Positions 34,136 to 46,463 are shown, counted from the stretch's first letter. The stretch is 64,000 nucleotides of DNA from Hypericum androsaemum (GCA_963995505.1 OZ023182.1:18555619-18619618), one strand, 5' to 3'. The notes: a model not told the origin generated them from the sequence alone. Program-made: numbers and translations.

Positions 34136-34380
34136 CGAGTACTCGAGAAAATTCTAGAGGAGCTCGATCTCATCCTCGTCGGTCCACAGCCCCTGGAACA
34201 GCAGCCGCATCTCGTCCAACAGGAGGGGCTTCCGGTCGAGCTGCAGCGGAGAGGGTAGGACGACCGCGTCGTAGGAGGTGGGGCGGAGGTCTTCCTCGTC
34301 GTCATCGTCGTCCATAATCTCGGGATCGTTCTCGAGGTGGGGCGGAGGTCTTCTAGCACCGCCATCTCCTCTCTCTCCTA
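34136..34380 (-). pseudogene. GeBP/storekeeper-like (DUF573) gene fragment
   Basis: On the minus strand a GC-rich stretch reads MDDDDDEEDLRPTSYDAV from ATG 34315 and then LLLDEMRLLFQGLWTDEDEIELL, stop (34154), NFLEYSAW. The LWTDEDEIELL.xFLEY pattern is the start of the GeBP/storekeeper DNA-binding domain (usually LWSEEDEI..L.G...F). An in-frame TAG and the minisatellite cut it there, so the domain is incomplete. A 20-bp gaggtggggcggaggtcttc is repeated at about 34277 and 34335, duplicating the EEDLRPTS segment. Likely a truncated 5' end of a transcription-factor gene; expression is unknown. Confidence 0.6.
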
Positions 34381-34421
34381 CTGTTTCGCCAATTTTGGCT
34401 TCTTCTTCTACTTGTACTACT

Positions 34422-34425
<4 letters not shown>

Positions 34426-34465
<40 letters not shown>
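34426..34465. repeat. (GA)n microsatellite
   Basis: About 20 uninterrupted ga/ag dinucleotides just outside the GeBP-like fragment, in the position of its 5' leader on the minus strand. Confidence 0.95.
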
Positions 34466-34468
<3 letters not shown>

Positions 34469-35364
34469 CTCTTTTATGGGAAGAAAAAGAGAGATTTCTT
34501 TTGTTTCAAGAAGAAGAGGCGGCCACGATTTTTTTTTAATAGCAAATTTAGGAGATAAAAAAGTTTAAATAGATGGGATGGAAACCCTAGTTGGTATGGG
34601 ATGGGTAAAAAGTCAAAAGTATCATTGATAGATTAATGGCCCTTGGATTTACAGATACTGTTTTAAAATCAAATCTGACTGCCTATATTTAACTCCCCAC
34701 CTATGGATAACATTTTTTTAATCTCCACTCAATCCATTCTCAATTTCACGAGGGGTCATTTCCATCTAGTGACGCATTATCCACACCAGTATTGGCTCCA
34801 TCTCAGATATTGGGTTGTTTGTTGAAATAGTTCGAAGTAATAGATAGTAGATTAGAGATAGATATGGAATAGGTTAATAATCTACTTGTTTGGTGAAATG
34901 AGTAGATAGATTGTAACAAACAAAAGTTATCACTAACTCTTGTAAAAAGTAGTCGAGGTTGCAGTCGTAAACTTCAATTAAAATCTACTATGAAAAAATT
35001 TATTGGAAAAAAACTGCCATATGAAAAAAAAGAACGCCTGGAGTTAAACAGAAGGGACTTACGTGTATTTAACCGTTGAGTATTTTCCTTATGCTTTGAC
35101 ACTTTTATGTTACAAACACAAGCACTAGAGATATAGATGCGCAGTAGAAATAAAGTAAGAAAACAAAAACGCATGAGGATTTACATGATTTTGTAAATTG
35201 TCTACATTTACGACAGAGAAAGATTTCTTATTGATGAGTTGTGTTGAGTACATACCTAGGATTAGAGAGAGATTTCTTATTGATAATTTGTGTTGAGTAT
35301 ATCCCTAGGGTTAGATGAGTTGTGTTGTAAAAAACAATCTTTTTACCCGTTTAAATAACTTAAG
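34466..35364. other. AT-rich region, no gene
   Basis: No coding region supported. A direct repeat of about 55 bp (gagatttcttattgat.a.ttgtgttgagta.at) occurs at about 35220 and 35268. Confidence 0.45.
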
Positions 35365-35660
35365 ACTCCCAATCGGTATATCTATGAAGCGGAAGTCTCA
35401 TTAACAGCCGTAAAAATATTATTTGATAACCGGCTTGCCTCTTGGAAGGGAGCATTCTTGTCTTTGGGCGGGCGAGCCACAATCGTTAAATCGGTCCTTG
35501 CTAGCTTACCCATTTACTATAGGTCGCTATTCAAAATTCCCAACGGGGCCCTAAGCGTCTTGGAGCGCAAGATCAGAAAGTTTTCGTGAGCCGGAGACCG
35601 GGATCATAAAGGCTATTCTTTTGTCCCCTGGGTTGCCTCCCAACAGAAAGCGGTCAAAAC
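35365..35660 (+). mobile_element. LINE ORF2 fragment
   Basis: Reads DNRLASWKGAFLSLGGRAT, then IVKSVLASLPIYYRSLFKIP and VLERKIRKF, matching the segment just C-terminal to the RT palm in plant L1-type ORF2 (compare KKLSSWKGNLLSICG at 3784). An in-frame TGA follows RKFS. Isolated fragment; no ends seen. Confidence 0.75.
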
Positions 35661-36024
35661 ATTTAGAACTTCTATGAAACATTTACGAAATTTATTAATA
35701 CATGCACACAAAAAAATCTACTCTTTATTTAATCTCGGTCAAAACAACTAATAAGGCAGCAATTATCTCCTAATTTGATAATACAGTAAATTGACCCATA
35801 TGTATTACCAAAAATAAAAGGGTCAAATCGAGTCCCTAATTGGAATCTGGATAATTTATAGAGGTTTGACTGCGTTACCAAAACTTAAAAGATAAATCAA
35901 GCTCATAACTAGCAGAGCAATTAACAAAAAAAAGTACATTTTAAAATTATTACAGTCAGAGTAGAACAAATTACGCTCTTAAAAAATTAATGAAACAATC
36001 TGAAAGAAATACAAACAAGAAATA
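35661..36024. other. SPH upstream region
   Basis: AT-rich, shared with other SPH promoters (attaccaaaaataaaaggg, taatgaaacaatctgaaag just before the start). Confidence 0.5.
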
Positions 36025-36483
36025 ATGAAGAAGTCTCCCTCAAGTGTGATATTTTCCGCAATTTTTCTAGCTACTCTACTAGATCTCTCTACTTATTGCA
36101 ACGCATACCATCAATGGACCGTGCATGTGGTCAATAACCTAAATGGTCATCCTCAGATGTTTGTACATTGCAAGTCCAAGGATGATGACCTTGGAGGCCA
36201 CTACCTTAGTGTTGGTGAAGAAGTCAATTGGGGATTTCATGAGAATATTTGGGGAACCACACTTTTCTGGTGCCACGTGGCACCAAATATAAGCTATGCT
36301 TCCAATTTCGACGCTTTTCGAACAGATGGTGACATTGCATTTCATTTTTATTGCAATAAACTGCCATTTGGTGATTATCATGATTGTTTCTGGATAGCCA
36401 ACGATGATGGTATTTATTTACGAAATTTTAAAGTGAATCCTCCTTTTGATATTTTTATAAACAAATGGAAAAAGAGCACATGA
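36025..36483 (+). CDS. S-protein homologue (SPH), intact copy 2
   Basis: 152 residues. Signal peptide at residues about 1-27 (MKKSPSSVIFSAIFLATLLD, cleavage probably after the C25-N-A stretch). Mature motifs are QWTVHVVNNLNGHPQMFVHC, VGEEVNWGF, WGTTLFWCHVAP and CFWIANDDGIYLRNF. Mature cysteines are at 49, 83, 110 and 121; a glycosylation sequon NIS is at 88. It differs from the copies at 58357 and 63057 mainly between the third and fourth Cys (FYCNKLPFGDYHDC). The nearest flank is shared with the other copies, but the LINE at 36614 was inserted about 130 bp after the stop. Single exon, no visible defects. Confidence 0.93.
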   Translation: MKKSPSSVIFSAIFLATLLDLSTYCNAYHQWTVHVVNNLNGHPQMFVHCKSKDDDLGGHYLSVGEEVNWGFHENIWGTTLFWCHVAPNISYASNFDAFRTDGDIAFHFYCNKLPFGDYHDCFWIANDDGIYLRNFKVNPPFDIFINKWKKST

Positions 36484-36807
36484 ACTTTAAGTGATGGGGT
36501 AGTCAATAAGCTCTTGATGATTCTGATGTATGTGTTATGTTAACTTATTACATAAAATAAATAAAATAAGAGTTCAAAATTTTAGCTTATCACTTTTTTG
36601 ATTTCTGAATTCATAGTTTCTTTTAAAATAAATTATATATTAATCCTCCAAGAATATTTACAATAGTTACGGCCTAAGTTGATACAACCAAAAGATGGAC
36701 AGTATTGCACAGCAAGCAAAACACTACCCAGCTAGAGTATTACAATCGGAAAACAAAGCCAAGAGACACCTAATTTTCTGATGAAATAAGTGAAACTCCA
36801 GAAAAGG

Positions 36808-39054
36808 TTACGTCCATGCTGAGATAGTCAAAAAGGCATCCTGAAATTGAAGCTGCGAGTAGAGACCAGACCAATACGTCCACTCGGACAACCGCTTGGA
36901 GACCTCCAATAACAGTTTGTTAACACATGGAACTTCAGAATCGAAGACAACCATGTTCCTCGCCTTCAAGACACACCAATAAATTACTGCAAAAAGAGTG
37001 TACCATAGTTTCTTGAAGACCTTCCCACATACCAAGCCTACCCATATTCCAGGGAAATGCAGCGTGGAACTACAAGAGCACCACCTTATACCAACCATCC
37101 TTGCCAGCATATTCCAAATTCTCCATACGAAAGGGCAATGCAAAAAAGGTGATTAGAGGATTCAATATCCAACCTGCAAAAGGGACATAAAGCTTCACTT
37201 CTTCATAAAAATTCCACCTTGTGCAGGTTATCTCTCGTCTTGATTCGCCCTTGTAAAGCCATCCAGAGAAAACATCTGACTTTATATAGATTTAGTTTCG
37301 GCTAGCCCTTTCTTAGGATGCAAGGATCATCAAAATAAAAGCCCTAAAAAAAAGCCTGTAGATGCTACTCACCGTGAAACCAGTAGAAGAATCTGGTTTC
37401 CAAGTGAATCGATCAGCTTCGGCACCAGTAATAGGGTTGTCTGGTAAAATAGAAATTAACCTTTGCATTGAATCCTCTTCCCAGACTCGTAGACTCCGTC
37501 TCCAAGTTAATCCCCAATGCCATGAGCCCTCCACTATGGTGCCAGCCTCCACCACCGTAACACCTTTGTTATTAGACATCATGTACAATCTAGGGAATAA
37601 GACAGAAAGAGGCAGATCAGAACACCACCTAACCAAATTACCTCTCCCAATAGCAAAACTGATGTTCCATTTCTATAGCAAAGCAGAGGCCACCTCTGAG
37701 ATAGCCAACCTCTATATATCCAACCAATGCCCAGCCAATCGGAGACAATGTGGAACCCTTGATAGAACAGTTGAATCCCTGCTGTTGGGCATGCCATGGA
37801 TTCTGCATACAACCTTATCCCAAAGAGCATCGGGACAAGAAAGATAACGCCAGATCCACTTCAACAACAAAGCTTCATTATGTATATCAAGGCGAACCAC
37901 CCCCAATCCACCCTTATCGACCGGTAAACAAGCGTGATTCCAAGAAACAAAAGAGAAACTCCTCTTAGATGAGTCACCGGACCACAAAAACTTTCGCATC
38001 TTGCCTTTCAACAACTTCAAGATACCAACAAGAACCTTGAATAAGGACATATAGAATACCGGCAAGCTAGATAAAACTGACTTGACCAACGTAGTCCGAC
38101 CTCCAATAGACAAAAGATTACCATTCCAAGAAGACAACTTCTTGTCGAAAAGCTCCGCCACTGGTTCCCAATGCGAAAGCCGCCTCATAGAAGCACCCAC
38201 AGGCACCCCAAGGTACTTGAAAGGAAGCTTTTGGATTTTGCACTCTCAACATGCCGTGGCACTTGCTAACCAATCATCACACAAATTTACACTGATTATA
38301 GAACACTTATCAAAGTTTAAGGTAAGGCCTGAGATAATAGAGAAAGAGATAAGGATAAGTTTGAGGTTGTTTATGTTTTGGTGACAGGCTTTGGAGAAAA
38401 GGACGGTGTCATCCGCATATTGAAGAAGGCAAAGGTTGGAATTCATCCCAAGAATTGGTAAGCCATGAATTAACCCTGAAGCCTCAGCCTTCAAAATCAT
38501 ACATCGGAGTCCCTCCACTGCTATCAAGAAAAGATACGGCGACATAAGATCGCCTTGCTTTAGTCCCGTTCCATAGTGAACAAATCAGAAGGAGAGCCGT
38601 TGATAAGAACTGAGGCAGAAGAACCCCGAATGCATTCAGAGATCCAACCTCTAATGCGAGCGCCGAAACCCATAGCCAAAAGCACATCTTGAATATAGCT
38701 CCACGAAACACTATCGAATGCCTTCTTAAAATCAAGTTTGATGAGAGCCCCTTTCGATCTTGTCTTTTTCAACCAGTTAACTACCTCATCACAAATCATG
38801 ACCCCATCAAGAAGCTGCCTCCCTTCAAAAAAACCCGATTGCTCAAGGCCAATGACTTGATCTATTACCCATTTTATCCGGGAGGAAATGAGCTTAGTTA
38901 TGATCTTGTACAAACTTCCAACCAAAGAAATAGGTCAGAAATCTTTGAATTGACACACTCCCTTAGTTTTGGGGATTAACGCGATAAAGGATGCTTTTAC
39001 TGGAGGAGAGAAAGAATTTCTTGACAAAAGTAAGAACATCTCTCGCTACAACAT
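36808..39054 (-). pseudogene. LINE ORF2, RT and C-terminal zinc domain
   Basis: On the minus strand: LISSRIKWVIDQVIGLEQSG, IKLDFKKAFDSVSW and LLQYADDTVLFSKA (catalytic YADD near 38420). SWNGNLLSIGGRTTLVKSV follows, and at 36808-37143 the end of the zf-RVT domain (HCPFVWRIWNMLARMVGIRW). Frames break near 38560, 38246 and 37640. Inactive. Confidence 0.85.
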
Positions 39055-40532
39055 TGATGAGTGTGTAAATGCTCATATTTTGTCATAAGTTTCATACGTG
39101 TTTAGTCATACTTTAAGTTATTTTTATCATGCCATGTCAAGTCTTATGATCATTTTAGTACATTTATGTTTGGGAGTAGATTTTTACCCATTGTCACATT
39201 TTGTAGGAAAATGGAGCTCAATGAAGGTCGTTGGAAGGGTGATTTTGAGAGACCATATTTTAAGAGCCATAACTTTCGGCTCGAGTGTCCGAATGCATCA
39301 AATGAGATATCGTTGGAAATCTTGAAGAGAGATCTACATTTTATATTTTATAGTCGAAGCCAAATTTGAAGTGGACAAGGGCCAAAAATGTAAAATACGA
39401 AAATATGACGAAGCTGATCAGCGACCCGGCGAGCGCCAAATACTTGGCGGGCGCCAAGTCCGTTACAGAAAGTTCAGTTGGCGGGTGCCAGGTCCTCAAC
39501 GACAGATTTTTTGGACTTTCTTTTTAAGATGGAAACTTGATTTGTTTCAGTTATATTCGACTTTTGGCCTCCTGTTTCGGCCTTAGGACTTAAGTTATAT
39601 TATTTTATATTATTACTTGGCACGAAAGACTTCTAGTTTAGGTTAAACCTCCTCTAGGTTTTCCTATTTTCGTGTTAGACTTTTGGCTATATATAGGCCT
39701 TAGTCTCTTAGGTTTTAAAAGGATGTTTTTACTGCAACTTTGACACATCCTTTGGAGCTTAATAAAGCCACGATTTTAGTTAGCTACGAGGAAGGGATTG
39801 GCAAGGCTTGATCATCACAACTAAGTTTTCTCTATCTCTACCTTTATGTTAATTGCTATCATGTTCTTCGTTAATCTATTGTGCTTTGTTAACATACTTA
39901 ACGAGTAGTTCTTTTGTGAGTGCGATGCCCTAATCATGTGATTACTCGTCTATGTTAGCTATGGTTTGATTATCTTTCGTAGTAGTTGTCAATTGATGAT
40001 CTTAATGCTTAATCTAATTTGATCACTTAAATTATGATATTTAGTTGATAATAATGGACCGGAAGGTATTATAATCAACGGAAGAGGTAATTGACATGTC
40101 TTAAGGTATTAACGAGGAATCTTAATACTAATGGATAATCTGCTAGGAGTTAATTTTATAATTAAGTTTAGTTTAGTTCTTGGTTTAATTAATGAGCAGA
40201 AGCGTTGGTTAGTAATCATGAACTACTCTAGCTTAGTTTTATCCTCCTAATGAGCGGAAGCATTAGGGAGATGCACTAGAACACTCCGGGTACTAGTTAG
40301 AACTTCATAAAAATCATAGTCTCGACATAGATGGGTAGTCCATAAGGGTATCGTGCTCGTTTATCTCCATTGATTTACAACTCGTCTTTTATTTGCATTT
40401 CCGAAACTTTAATTTTCCCGCTTCACATAATTACTTGCCTTGATTTAGTGTTCAACCTTCAGTTTTAAGAACCCTACTTACTACTATACTATTTGCTTGT
40501 GCGTTTAATTGTTCACAATTTTGCGTACATCA
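39055..40532. repeat. Solo LTR inside the LINE, 1478 bp
   Basis: Starts tgatgagtgtgtaaatg and ends ttgcgtacatca, with a perfect 5-bp target duplication aacat (39050-39054 and 40533-40537). The LINE ORF2 reading resumes on the far side. A TATA-like gctatatataggcc lies near 39690. The ends resemble the Athila LTR (tgatgtgtgt...), so a Ty3-type origin is likely; the orientation is then plus. Internal region lost by LTR-LTR recombination. Confidence 0.9.
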
Positions 40533-40537
40533 AACAT

Positions 40538-41954
40538 TCCAACATGCCTTGAAGAAAGAGAGACAAAAGCCGTCCGGGCCAGGAGCTTTGTCTCTGTCAC
40601 AATCCCACACCGCCCTTTTAATTTCATCTTCGTCAGGCATCTTATCCAGCTCCTCCATAAAAGACACAGAGATCTTGTCAAAACATGAATGTTTAAGTGT
40701 TGGCCTTTCCCACATCACCTCAGTGTATTGATCTTTAAAATAGGCAGCAGCATCCCTCTTTATATCATCCGGTCTCTCACAACATCCATTAGGGGAACAA
40801 ATTTTGCTGATGCAATTTGCCTTATCCCTAAGACAAGTTGTAGCATGAAAATATTTTGTGTTTCGGTCCCCCTTGATACCCCAGTTTACTCGTGAACGTT
40901 GCCTCCACAATGAATCTAATAGCTTCTGATCATGCCATAATTGACCAAGAACTTCCTTACGACGAGACGACTGAGCATCCGAAAGACCAGAGACCTCGTC
41001 AACAGAATCCAAGATATCCAATTCAGATTCGAGGTCTTTTATTCTCTCGGATAAATCAGCAAGTGGAACGAAACACTCCTTTCGGAGCTTGTCCTTAAGC
41101 AGCTTCAGCTTGAAAATTATCTTGTTAGGACCGAATGTAAGTGCATCTAACTCAGACCACCAACCTTTGACTTTGTCATGAAAACCAAGGGATGCAATCC
41201 AAGCTGAGTAGAATTTGAAAGGAATTGGCCCCCAATTAACAGCGTCCATCTTGAGAATAATAGGATTATGATCGGAAAGACCACGACAGAGAACCAACTA
41301 AGAGCAATCAGGAAATAGCTGCAACCACGCCGGAGAAAGCAGGAACCTATCCAAACGACTAGCAGCAGAATCCGTGTTGCGCTAAGTAAACTTTCGACCG
41401 TGGAGAGGAATGTCAATCAGGTTCATATCGTCAATGAAAGCTCTGAAATGCCTTGAAGCTGTAAGCCCCATGCCAGAAGCTCCCTTGCGTTCTTGCCTAT
41501 CCAAAACCGTGTTGAAATCTCCCATGGCTATCTAGAGATCACAACTAGAACCATTTTTCAGGACAACCAATTCTTCCCAAAGTTTGATTGATCCGAAACA
41601 GAAGTAGGGCCATAAACTAACAGAATACAACAATTAACCGAAGGATTGACCAATTCTCCCTCCAAGCATAGCAACCTAGCACCTTTAGCTACCGAACTAC
41701 ACTTGAAAAATGACTGACTCCAAACTGAAAATAAACCACCCGAGCGGCCAGCAGATGGTACAGCATCCCATCCAAAAGACACACTCTGCCAAAGCTGCAT
41801 AGCCATCATAGCAGTAGGACGTCTCGCCTTTGTTTCAGTAATCCCAATAAAACCCACTTTATTTGATCTTACCATCTTCCTTATTATACGCCTTTTGGTC
41901 AGGGCATTTATGCCCCGCGCGTTCCATAAGAGCCAATTCATAGTAGTACAGGGC
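40538..41954 (-). pseudogene. LINE ORF2, endonuclease half
   Basis: On the minus strand: MNWLLWNARGINALTKRR, then FIGITETKARRPTAMMAM (APE-type endonuclease, Asn and Glu positions visible), SGGLFSVWS, and LVYGPTSVSDQS. Near 41290 it reads LCRGLSDHNPIILKMD, the SDH endonuclease motif. The linker reads WWSELDALTFGP to DKAPGPDGFCLSFFKACW at 40545. Stops at about 41556 and 41300. The part after FFKACW continues on the other side of the solo LTR. Confidence 0.85.
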
Positions 41955-41967
41955 ATTTCTGAATTCA

Positions 41968-42060
41968 CAGTAGTACAAGGAAATCAATTGGGGATTTGAT
42001 TGGAATTTTTGGGTACCAGCTTTTTCTCATGCCACCAAATATCAGGTAAACAAACGGCCC
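41968..42060 (+). pseudogene. SPH relic 3 (fragment)
   Basis: Reads EINWGFDWNFWVPAFS.ATKYQ, the middle of an SPH domain (compare EVNWGFDVNFWGTTLFWCYVAPNI), then passes directly into SPH 3' flank (attttgttataacgtga). Its 5' half is absent and the second half of the coding region is deleted. It lies just outside the LINE target duplication. Confidence 0.75.
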
Positions 42061-42681
42061 CGATTTCTTTTTTTAATCAAAATTTTGTTATAACGTGATT
42101 TAAATTGGTACGGGCAATGATCATTGAACTTCAGTAAATTTTAATTCATGATCACTTACAATTTTTTATGAACAAATTGTCATCCGGTCCCTGCTCTATG
42201 TACAAAATACCGATGTGATCCGTACTTTTTGAAATATGATTTTATCATTTTTGTAATTTGGTTAAATGTTACTCAGGAATGTTCGAGTACGTCCGAAAAT
42301 TGACGGCACAGAAAACTTGTCTGCAATCTCAAAATAGAAAACAATCGTTAGTGTAATAAAAAATCGCAATCCCAATCAAATGCACTTCACTTAAAGCTCT
42401 CCATTTACGGTGAATTGTGTGGTTGCGACAAGTAACAAGTAGTTTTTGAAAATGCGATTCCCTGTTTTAATGTCCATGGTGCAGCATGTTGTGTCGTGTC
42501 CATGCATCAAAGTAATGTTGCTTATTTAGTCTTTTCTGATGGTCTATATATTAGAGATCCGTCGATATTTTTCAATTAGTCAACATTTTTTTAGTCAAAA
42601 GATGCATACCGAATTTTTTGGTAGCCAGTATGAAATAACTTCCAAGATAACATAAATATCAATTTTTACTAATCTGTATAT
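42061..42681. other. SPH-type flank, no gene
   Basis: Shared downstream and upstream cassette words (ggcacagaaaacttgtctgc, aatttttcaattagtcaac). No coding region. Confidence 0.5.
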
Positions 42682-44260
42682 TGAAGAGTGGATTTTTGGG
42701 TCCACCTTGTAATAATAAAGAGTACGGGTGTAATGTCGAATCACAAAGAGCAGGTTCAAGACATCCCAAGTGAGTTGCAAATAAGATTAAGTTGATTGGT
42801 ATTTTATGAAAATTTTTAGATAAAGCAAGAAATGACAAAGATTAAGTTGAAAGAGTATAAAGACAATTTAAAGGAAATTGGGCTACGTACATGTCATACA
42901 TCTCTACGTGCTTAGTCTCTCTTGGGCTTTTATGCCCGTGGTGGGCCTAGGTGAACTAAGGCATGACGCTTCACGACTAAGTCCATCACGCCACAAAGAA
43001 GGCATTAGGAGGTCCCGGTGAGAACGTCACTCACACTCAATGTTAGTAAGTTGTCAACCTCACCTAAGTGTCGAGACTACTACTCTTGTCCTCCTAAATC
43101 TTTCTAATTAACGCTTCACCCTTGGGTGACCTACACACTACCCTTCACGGCTAAGTCCATCAGATAATGTATAATCTAGCGGTTAAACTTTTCCACGCTC
43201 CCCTTCAGGGCTAAGTCCATCGGGTCACGCTATAATCGATTGGGAAGGACTCTAGATCGTTGCTAGTGCTACTCACCTGTAGGTTCTAACGGAGGTCTGT
43301 TATCTAATGCATTACGCCTTCTAGCCGCTGCACACTCTAAAGATTAAACCCATTCAAAATCAAGTATTTCGGGAGCACTAAGACACCCGACTCAAAAGGA
43401 AACTACTCACACATCATCATTTAATTAAAACAACAATGCATGAAAGGAAACAATGTCACAAGAGCGAAATTAAAAGGAAGGGATAGAGAATGCTCAATCG
43501 TTGTGATGAGTCACCCCGATCCTCTCTCGGTATCCACTCCCTCCTCTTTGAGCCCCTCCTCTAACTACTTAAAAATCCTAAGTTTATGTCTTTTGTCAAG
43601 GGTTACAAAATGGGGTAGGGGGTATATTTATAGAGAAGTCTCCGCCTCAAGACTAAAATAAGACAAAAATGTCCAAAAATTCCTCAAAATGTATATTTCT
43701 CAAGTGCAAAATTTGGCAAAAATGATGTTCGGTGCAAGTTGCGCCATCCGACGAGCTGAGCTAGCAGGCAATTTTGGGTCTTGGGCACCGATTGGTGGGT
43801 GCAAACTTCAGTCTGCGGCTTCGGCATCGTCCGGTGGGCGATTTTGTTATTCGGCTAGTTCTTTATGAAAAGCTCACTTCCCTTCTCTTCGAACACCGCT
43901 TGGCGGGCTAGGGGCACCGTCCGGTGGCATGCAAAGAGTTGAGAAAAATTTGGATGAAATTCTCTCTCCGTCCGTCAGGCAGGGCGCTGCTAGGCGGGTT
44001 TCTGCAAGAGAGACGCCAATAGGTGCAGATTTTGCCGTTCGACGTTTGCAGCTTGGTTCTAGCTTGCTATCTCTCGGCCCGACTCTTCCAACGCTCCCTC
44101 GCGTTCCTACAAAATCCTCCTCTAAAAGATACGAAGACAAAAGGGTAAAACTATTCTAGGCAGCGGACCTAACAATGGCGTAAAATTACTCAAAAAAAAA
44201 TAGAAAACGGATCTAAAAGACCCTAAAATGAAGTGATAAAGTGAGCGTTTCTTGCGCTCA
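42682..44260 (-). repeat. Candidate solo LTR (about 1.58 kb)
   Basis: The plus-strand ends are tgaagagtggattttt and cttgcgctca, giving tg...ca termini; tatat (42677-42681) and taaat (44261-44265) are a possible 5-bp duplication with one mismatch. The interior has ggcgggc-type words and a pyrimidine-rich block typical of plant LTRs; direction is probably minus. Both flanks are SPH upstream-type sequence. No internal coding region. Confidence 0.5.
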
Positions 44261-44474
44261 TAAATATACCAAAATTTATGAAAAATTTCCATATATAAAA
44301 GTCATAATTTGATAATACTATCAATTTACCCATATAAAAGGTCAAATTGAGCTCATAATTGGAAGGACAATCAAAGTCAAATCGAGCCCATATTTGACCC
44401 CATAATTGGGAGCACAATAAAGAAGAGTAGTATAATTAAAGAAACAATCTATAAGAAATGTATTAAAACAAACA

Positions 44475-44535
44475 ATGAAAAACTCTCTTCAGTGCTCTAC
44501 CTTATGTCATTATTCTTACTATATTACACGTTCAA
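44475..44535 (+). pseudogene. SPH relic 4 (5' end only)
   Basis: aacaatgaaaaactctcttcag begins the normal SPH start with upstream tataattaaagaaacaatc, followed by a decayed signal peptide sequence (catta ttcttactatatta). It is cut at the Mutator-type MITE inserted at 44545; the rest is absent beyond it. Confidence 0.7.
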
Positions 44536-44544
44536 TAGTCTAAC

Positions 44545-44996
44545 GGGAGTGGATTGAGCACGGAGTGAAGGAATCGATTACGGACGGTTTGGAGTGAAGG
44601 GGGACCGCAGTGGCAAGCGTAGTTATGTGATAATGGCAAGCGCAGTTATGTGATAATGGCAAGCGCAGTTATGTGATAATGGCATGTGTATTTGTGACAG
44701 TGGCAAGTCCCCGTTGATCATAATGGCGTGCGTGGTTTTTTTTATTTTGGTCCCCCATATTTTAGCATTTTTGCAAAAAGGTCACACTGGCATACGCAGT
44801 TATGTGATACTGGCATGCACAATTATGTGATACTGGCATGCGCAGTTATGTGATAATGGCATTTGTATCCGGCCTGCGTTTGTGCGTGACTTTTTTCATT
44901 TTGGTCCCCGTATTTTAGCGCGTTTGCAAAAAAGTCCTCGCGTATCTCCATTCCGAACGGTTCGGAATCTGAGCATTCCATGCCCAATCCATACCC
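44545..44996 (-). mobile_element. Mutator-type MITE, copy 2
   Basis: Inverted ends gggagtggattgagcacgg and atgcccaatccataccc, with a perfect 9-bp duplication tagtctaac (44536-44544 and 44997-45005). The interior repeats the family units in reverse (ggcaagcgcagttatgtgat, three tandem copies near 44612-44680). Truncates SPH relic 4. Confidence 0.9.
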
Positions 44997-45005
44997 TAGT
45001 CTAAC

Positions 45006-46463
45006 AATCTGTTTGGAACCACTTCTATAAGAAGAAAGAAAAAAAATATTTCCAGTTTTCAATGAAAATAGAAATGAAATTTATTTCCTTTTTTTTGTTT
45101 AAAACCAAAATTTGAATTTAAAAATTAATTTTCTCTTTTTACATTAACATCCTTACAGCTTACAAATCATTTAAAAACAGAGTCACTTGTAATCTTGTTT
45201 GACGCAACAAGGAGAAGATCAAATCCATCATATAATTCTAGTTATACTTCAATTTGATCCCTAACTACAAAAAGAGGACCCGCATCCATTAAATCCATCG
45301 TATCATATTGACAATACAATACAATAACCTCTTGCGAATAGTGATCTCGGAAAGCATCGTAGCTCTTGAGGGCACAATTACCCGGACCTGCATTTCGCAC
45401 CAAAATTTTCCATCATCAACACGAACCAACAATCTGAACCATGACAATCAAAGAACCGAAGAATAGGAGTATCTGCTAAGTACCATTTTATAGTGATGGA
45501 TTATGCACATGAGGCATAGATCATTCATGTGTAACCATAGAAATACAATATGAAACCATAGAAATACAATATGAAAGGTAATCTCTGTGCAGTACAGGTA
45601 TAGGTTGGGTTATTGACTAATGCCAATTGTACTTTTTTAATGTAAATAGAGGTTTCTAGGAATCTAGACATGAAATTGTCACCACGAGCCACGTAGACAC
45701 TCCCCCTCCTGAGGCGACACATTTCGGCTGAAAAACATCGAGCTCTTCGCAATGTTGACCCTTTTCCATGAAGTTTGTTCATATACTTCTAAAACGTGCA
45801 TCAAATGGCGTAATTCCCCCTCTGTGTCTCGAGCAAAAAAGCAATGAATCATTCGCAAACAACAAATATGTTACCGAAGGAGCGAGCCTATCTATCCAAA
45901 AACCATTAATAGCTCCTAAAGATTCTGCAACAAAGTACGACGATAAGAGCAATAAGCAATGAATTTTCTTTATAAAAAAAAGAGAAGGGATCACATTGGC
46001 GAAGCCCTCGTGACCTTTGCGACATGGCCAAGTCGGGCGTTGAATCCATCTCAGCCCTTCGGATCCAGCCCCCGCCGTAGATTTCCATGACCGAGGCGTT
46101 ACAGCACATCGGATCTTTCCGGGTCAGTTTGTCCATGGGCCTCGTTGACACTTTTCGAGTCAGCCATCGAAGCTACCTTCGATATGACTCTCATCGCGGA
46201 TCGTTATTCTCACTCTAGATCTGACAGGGTTACATCGAGTCAAGGCGAGATGTTTCCGAGGAGGATGTTGACGGTCATTGAAGATGGATGGTCACCGGGT
46301 GTTTTCGTTTCTTTGATCTTTTCGTTTCTTTTTTTGAGGGAAGGTGTGGCTTCCGGACAAAGGTTTCTAGGTTTCCGAAATTCTAAGGTTTACAGAAGAA
46401 GAGGACTCGAGCCTGAAAAGAAGATTTTCTAAAGCCTAAGGAGAGAATCCGTTATTACACCTA
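45006..46463. other. Unassigned repeat-derived region with a LINE RT scrap
   Basis: No intact gene. On the minus strand at about 45800-45920 the residues GFWIDRLAPSVTYLLFANDSLLF match the catalytic block of another LINE clade, with FADD changed to FAND. The region from 45990 to 46440 is GC-richer and without a recognised family. A 50-bp segment (aagatt.tctaaagcctaagg.gagaatc) at 46421 recurs at 46957. Confidence 0.5.

Larger units (their letters stand above)
36614..41954 (-). mobile_element. L1-type LINE, degenerate, minus strand
   Basis: Flanked by a 13-bp duplication atttctgaattca (36601-36613 and 41955-41967) in SPH 3' flank. It carries ORF2 from near the endonuclease start to a 3' untranslated region at about 36660-36830, and is interrupted by the solo LTR at 39055-40532. 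No ORF1 is present, so it is 5'-truncated at the start of ORF2. Same family as the plus-strand copy at 2950. Confidence 0.85.

Noticed and set aside
45768..46440. Open frames on both strands in a GC-richer block
   Set aside because: Only the scrap near 45800-45920 has RT residues; the rest has no motifs.
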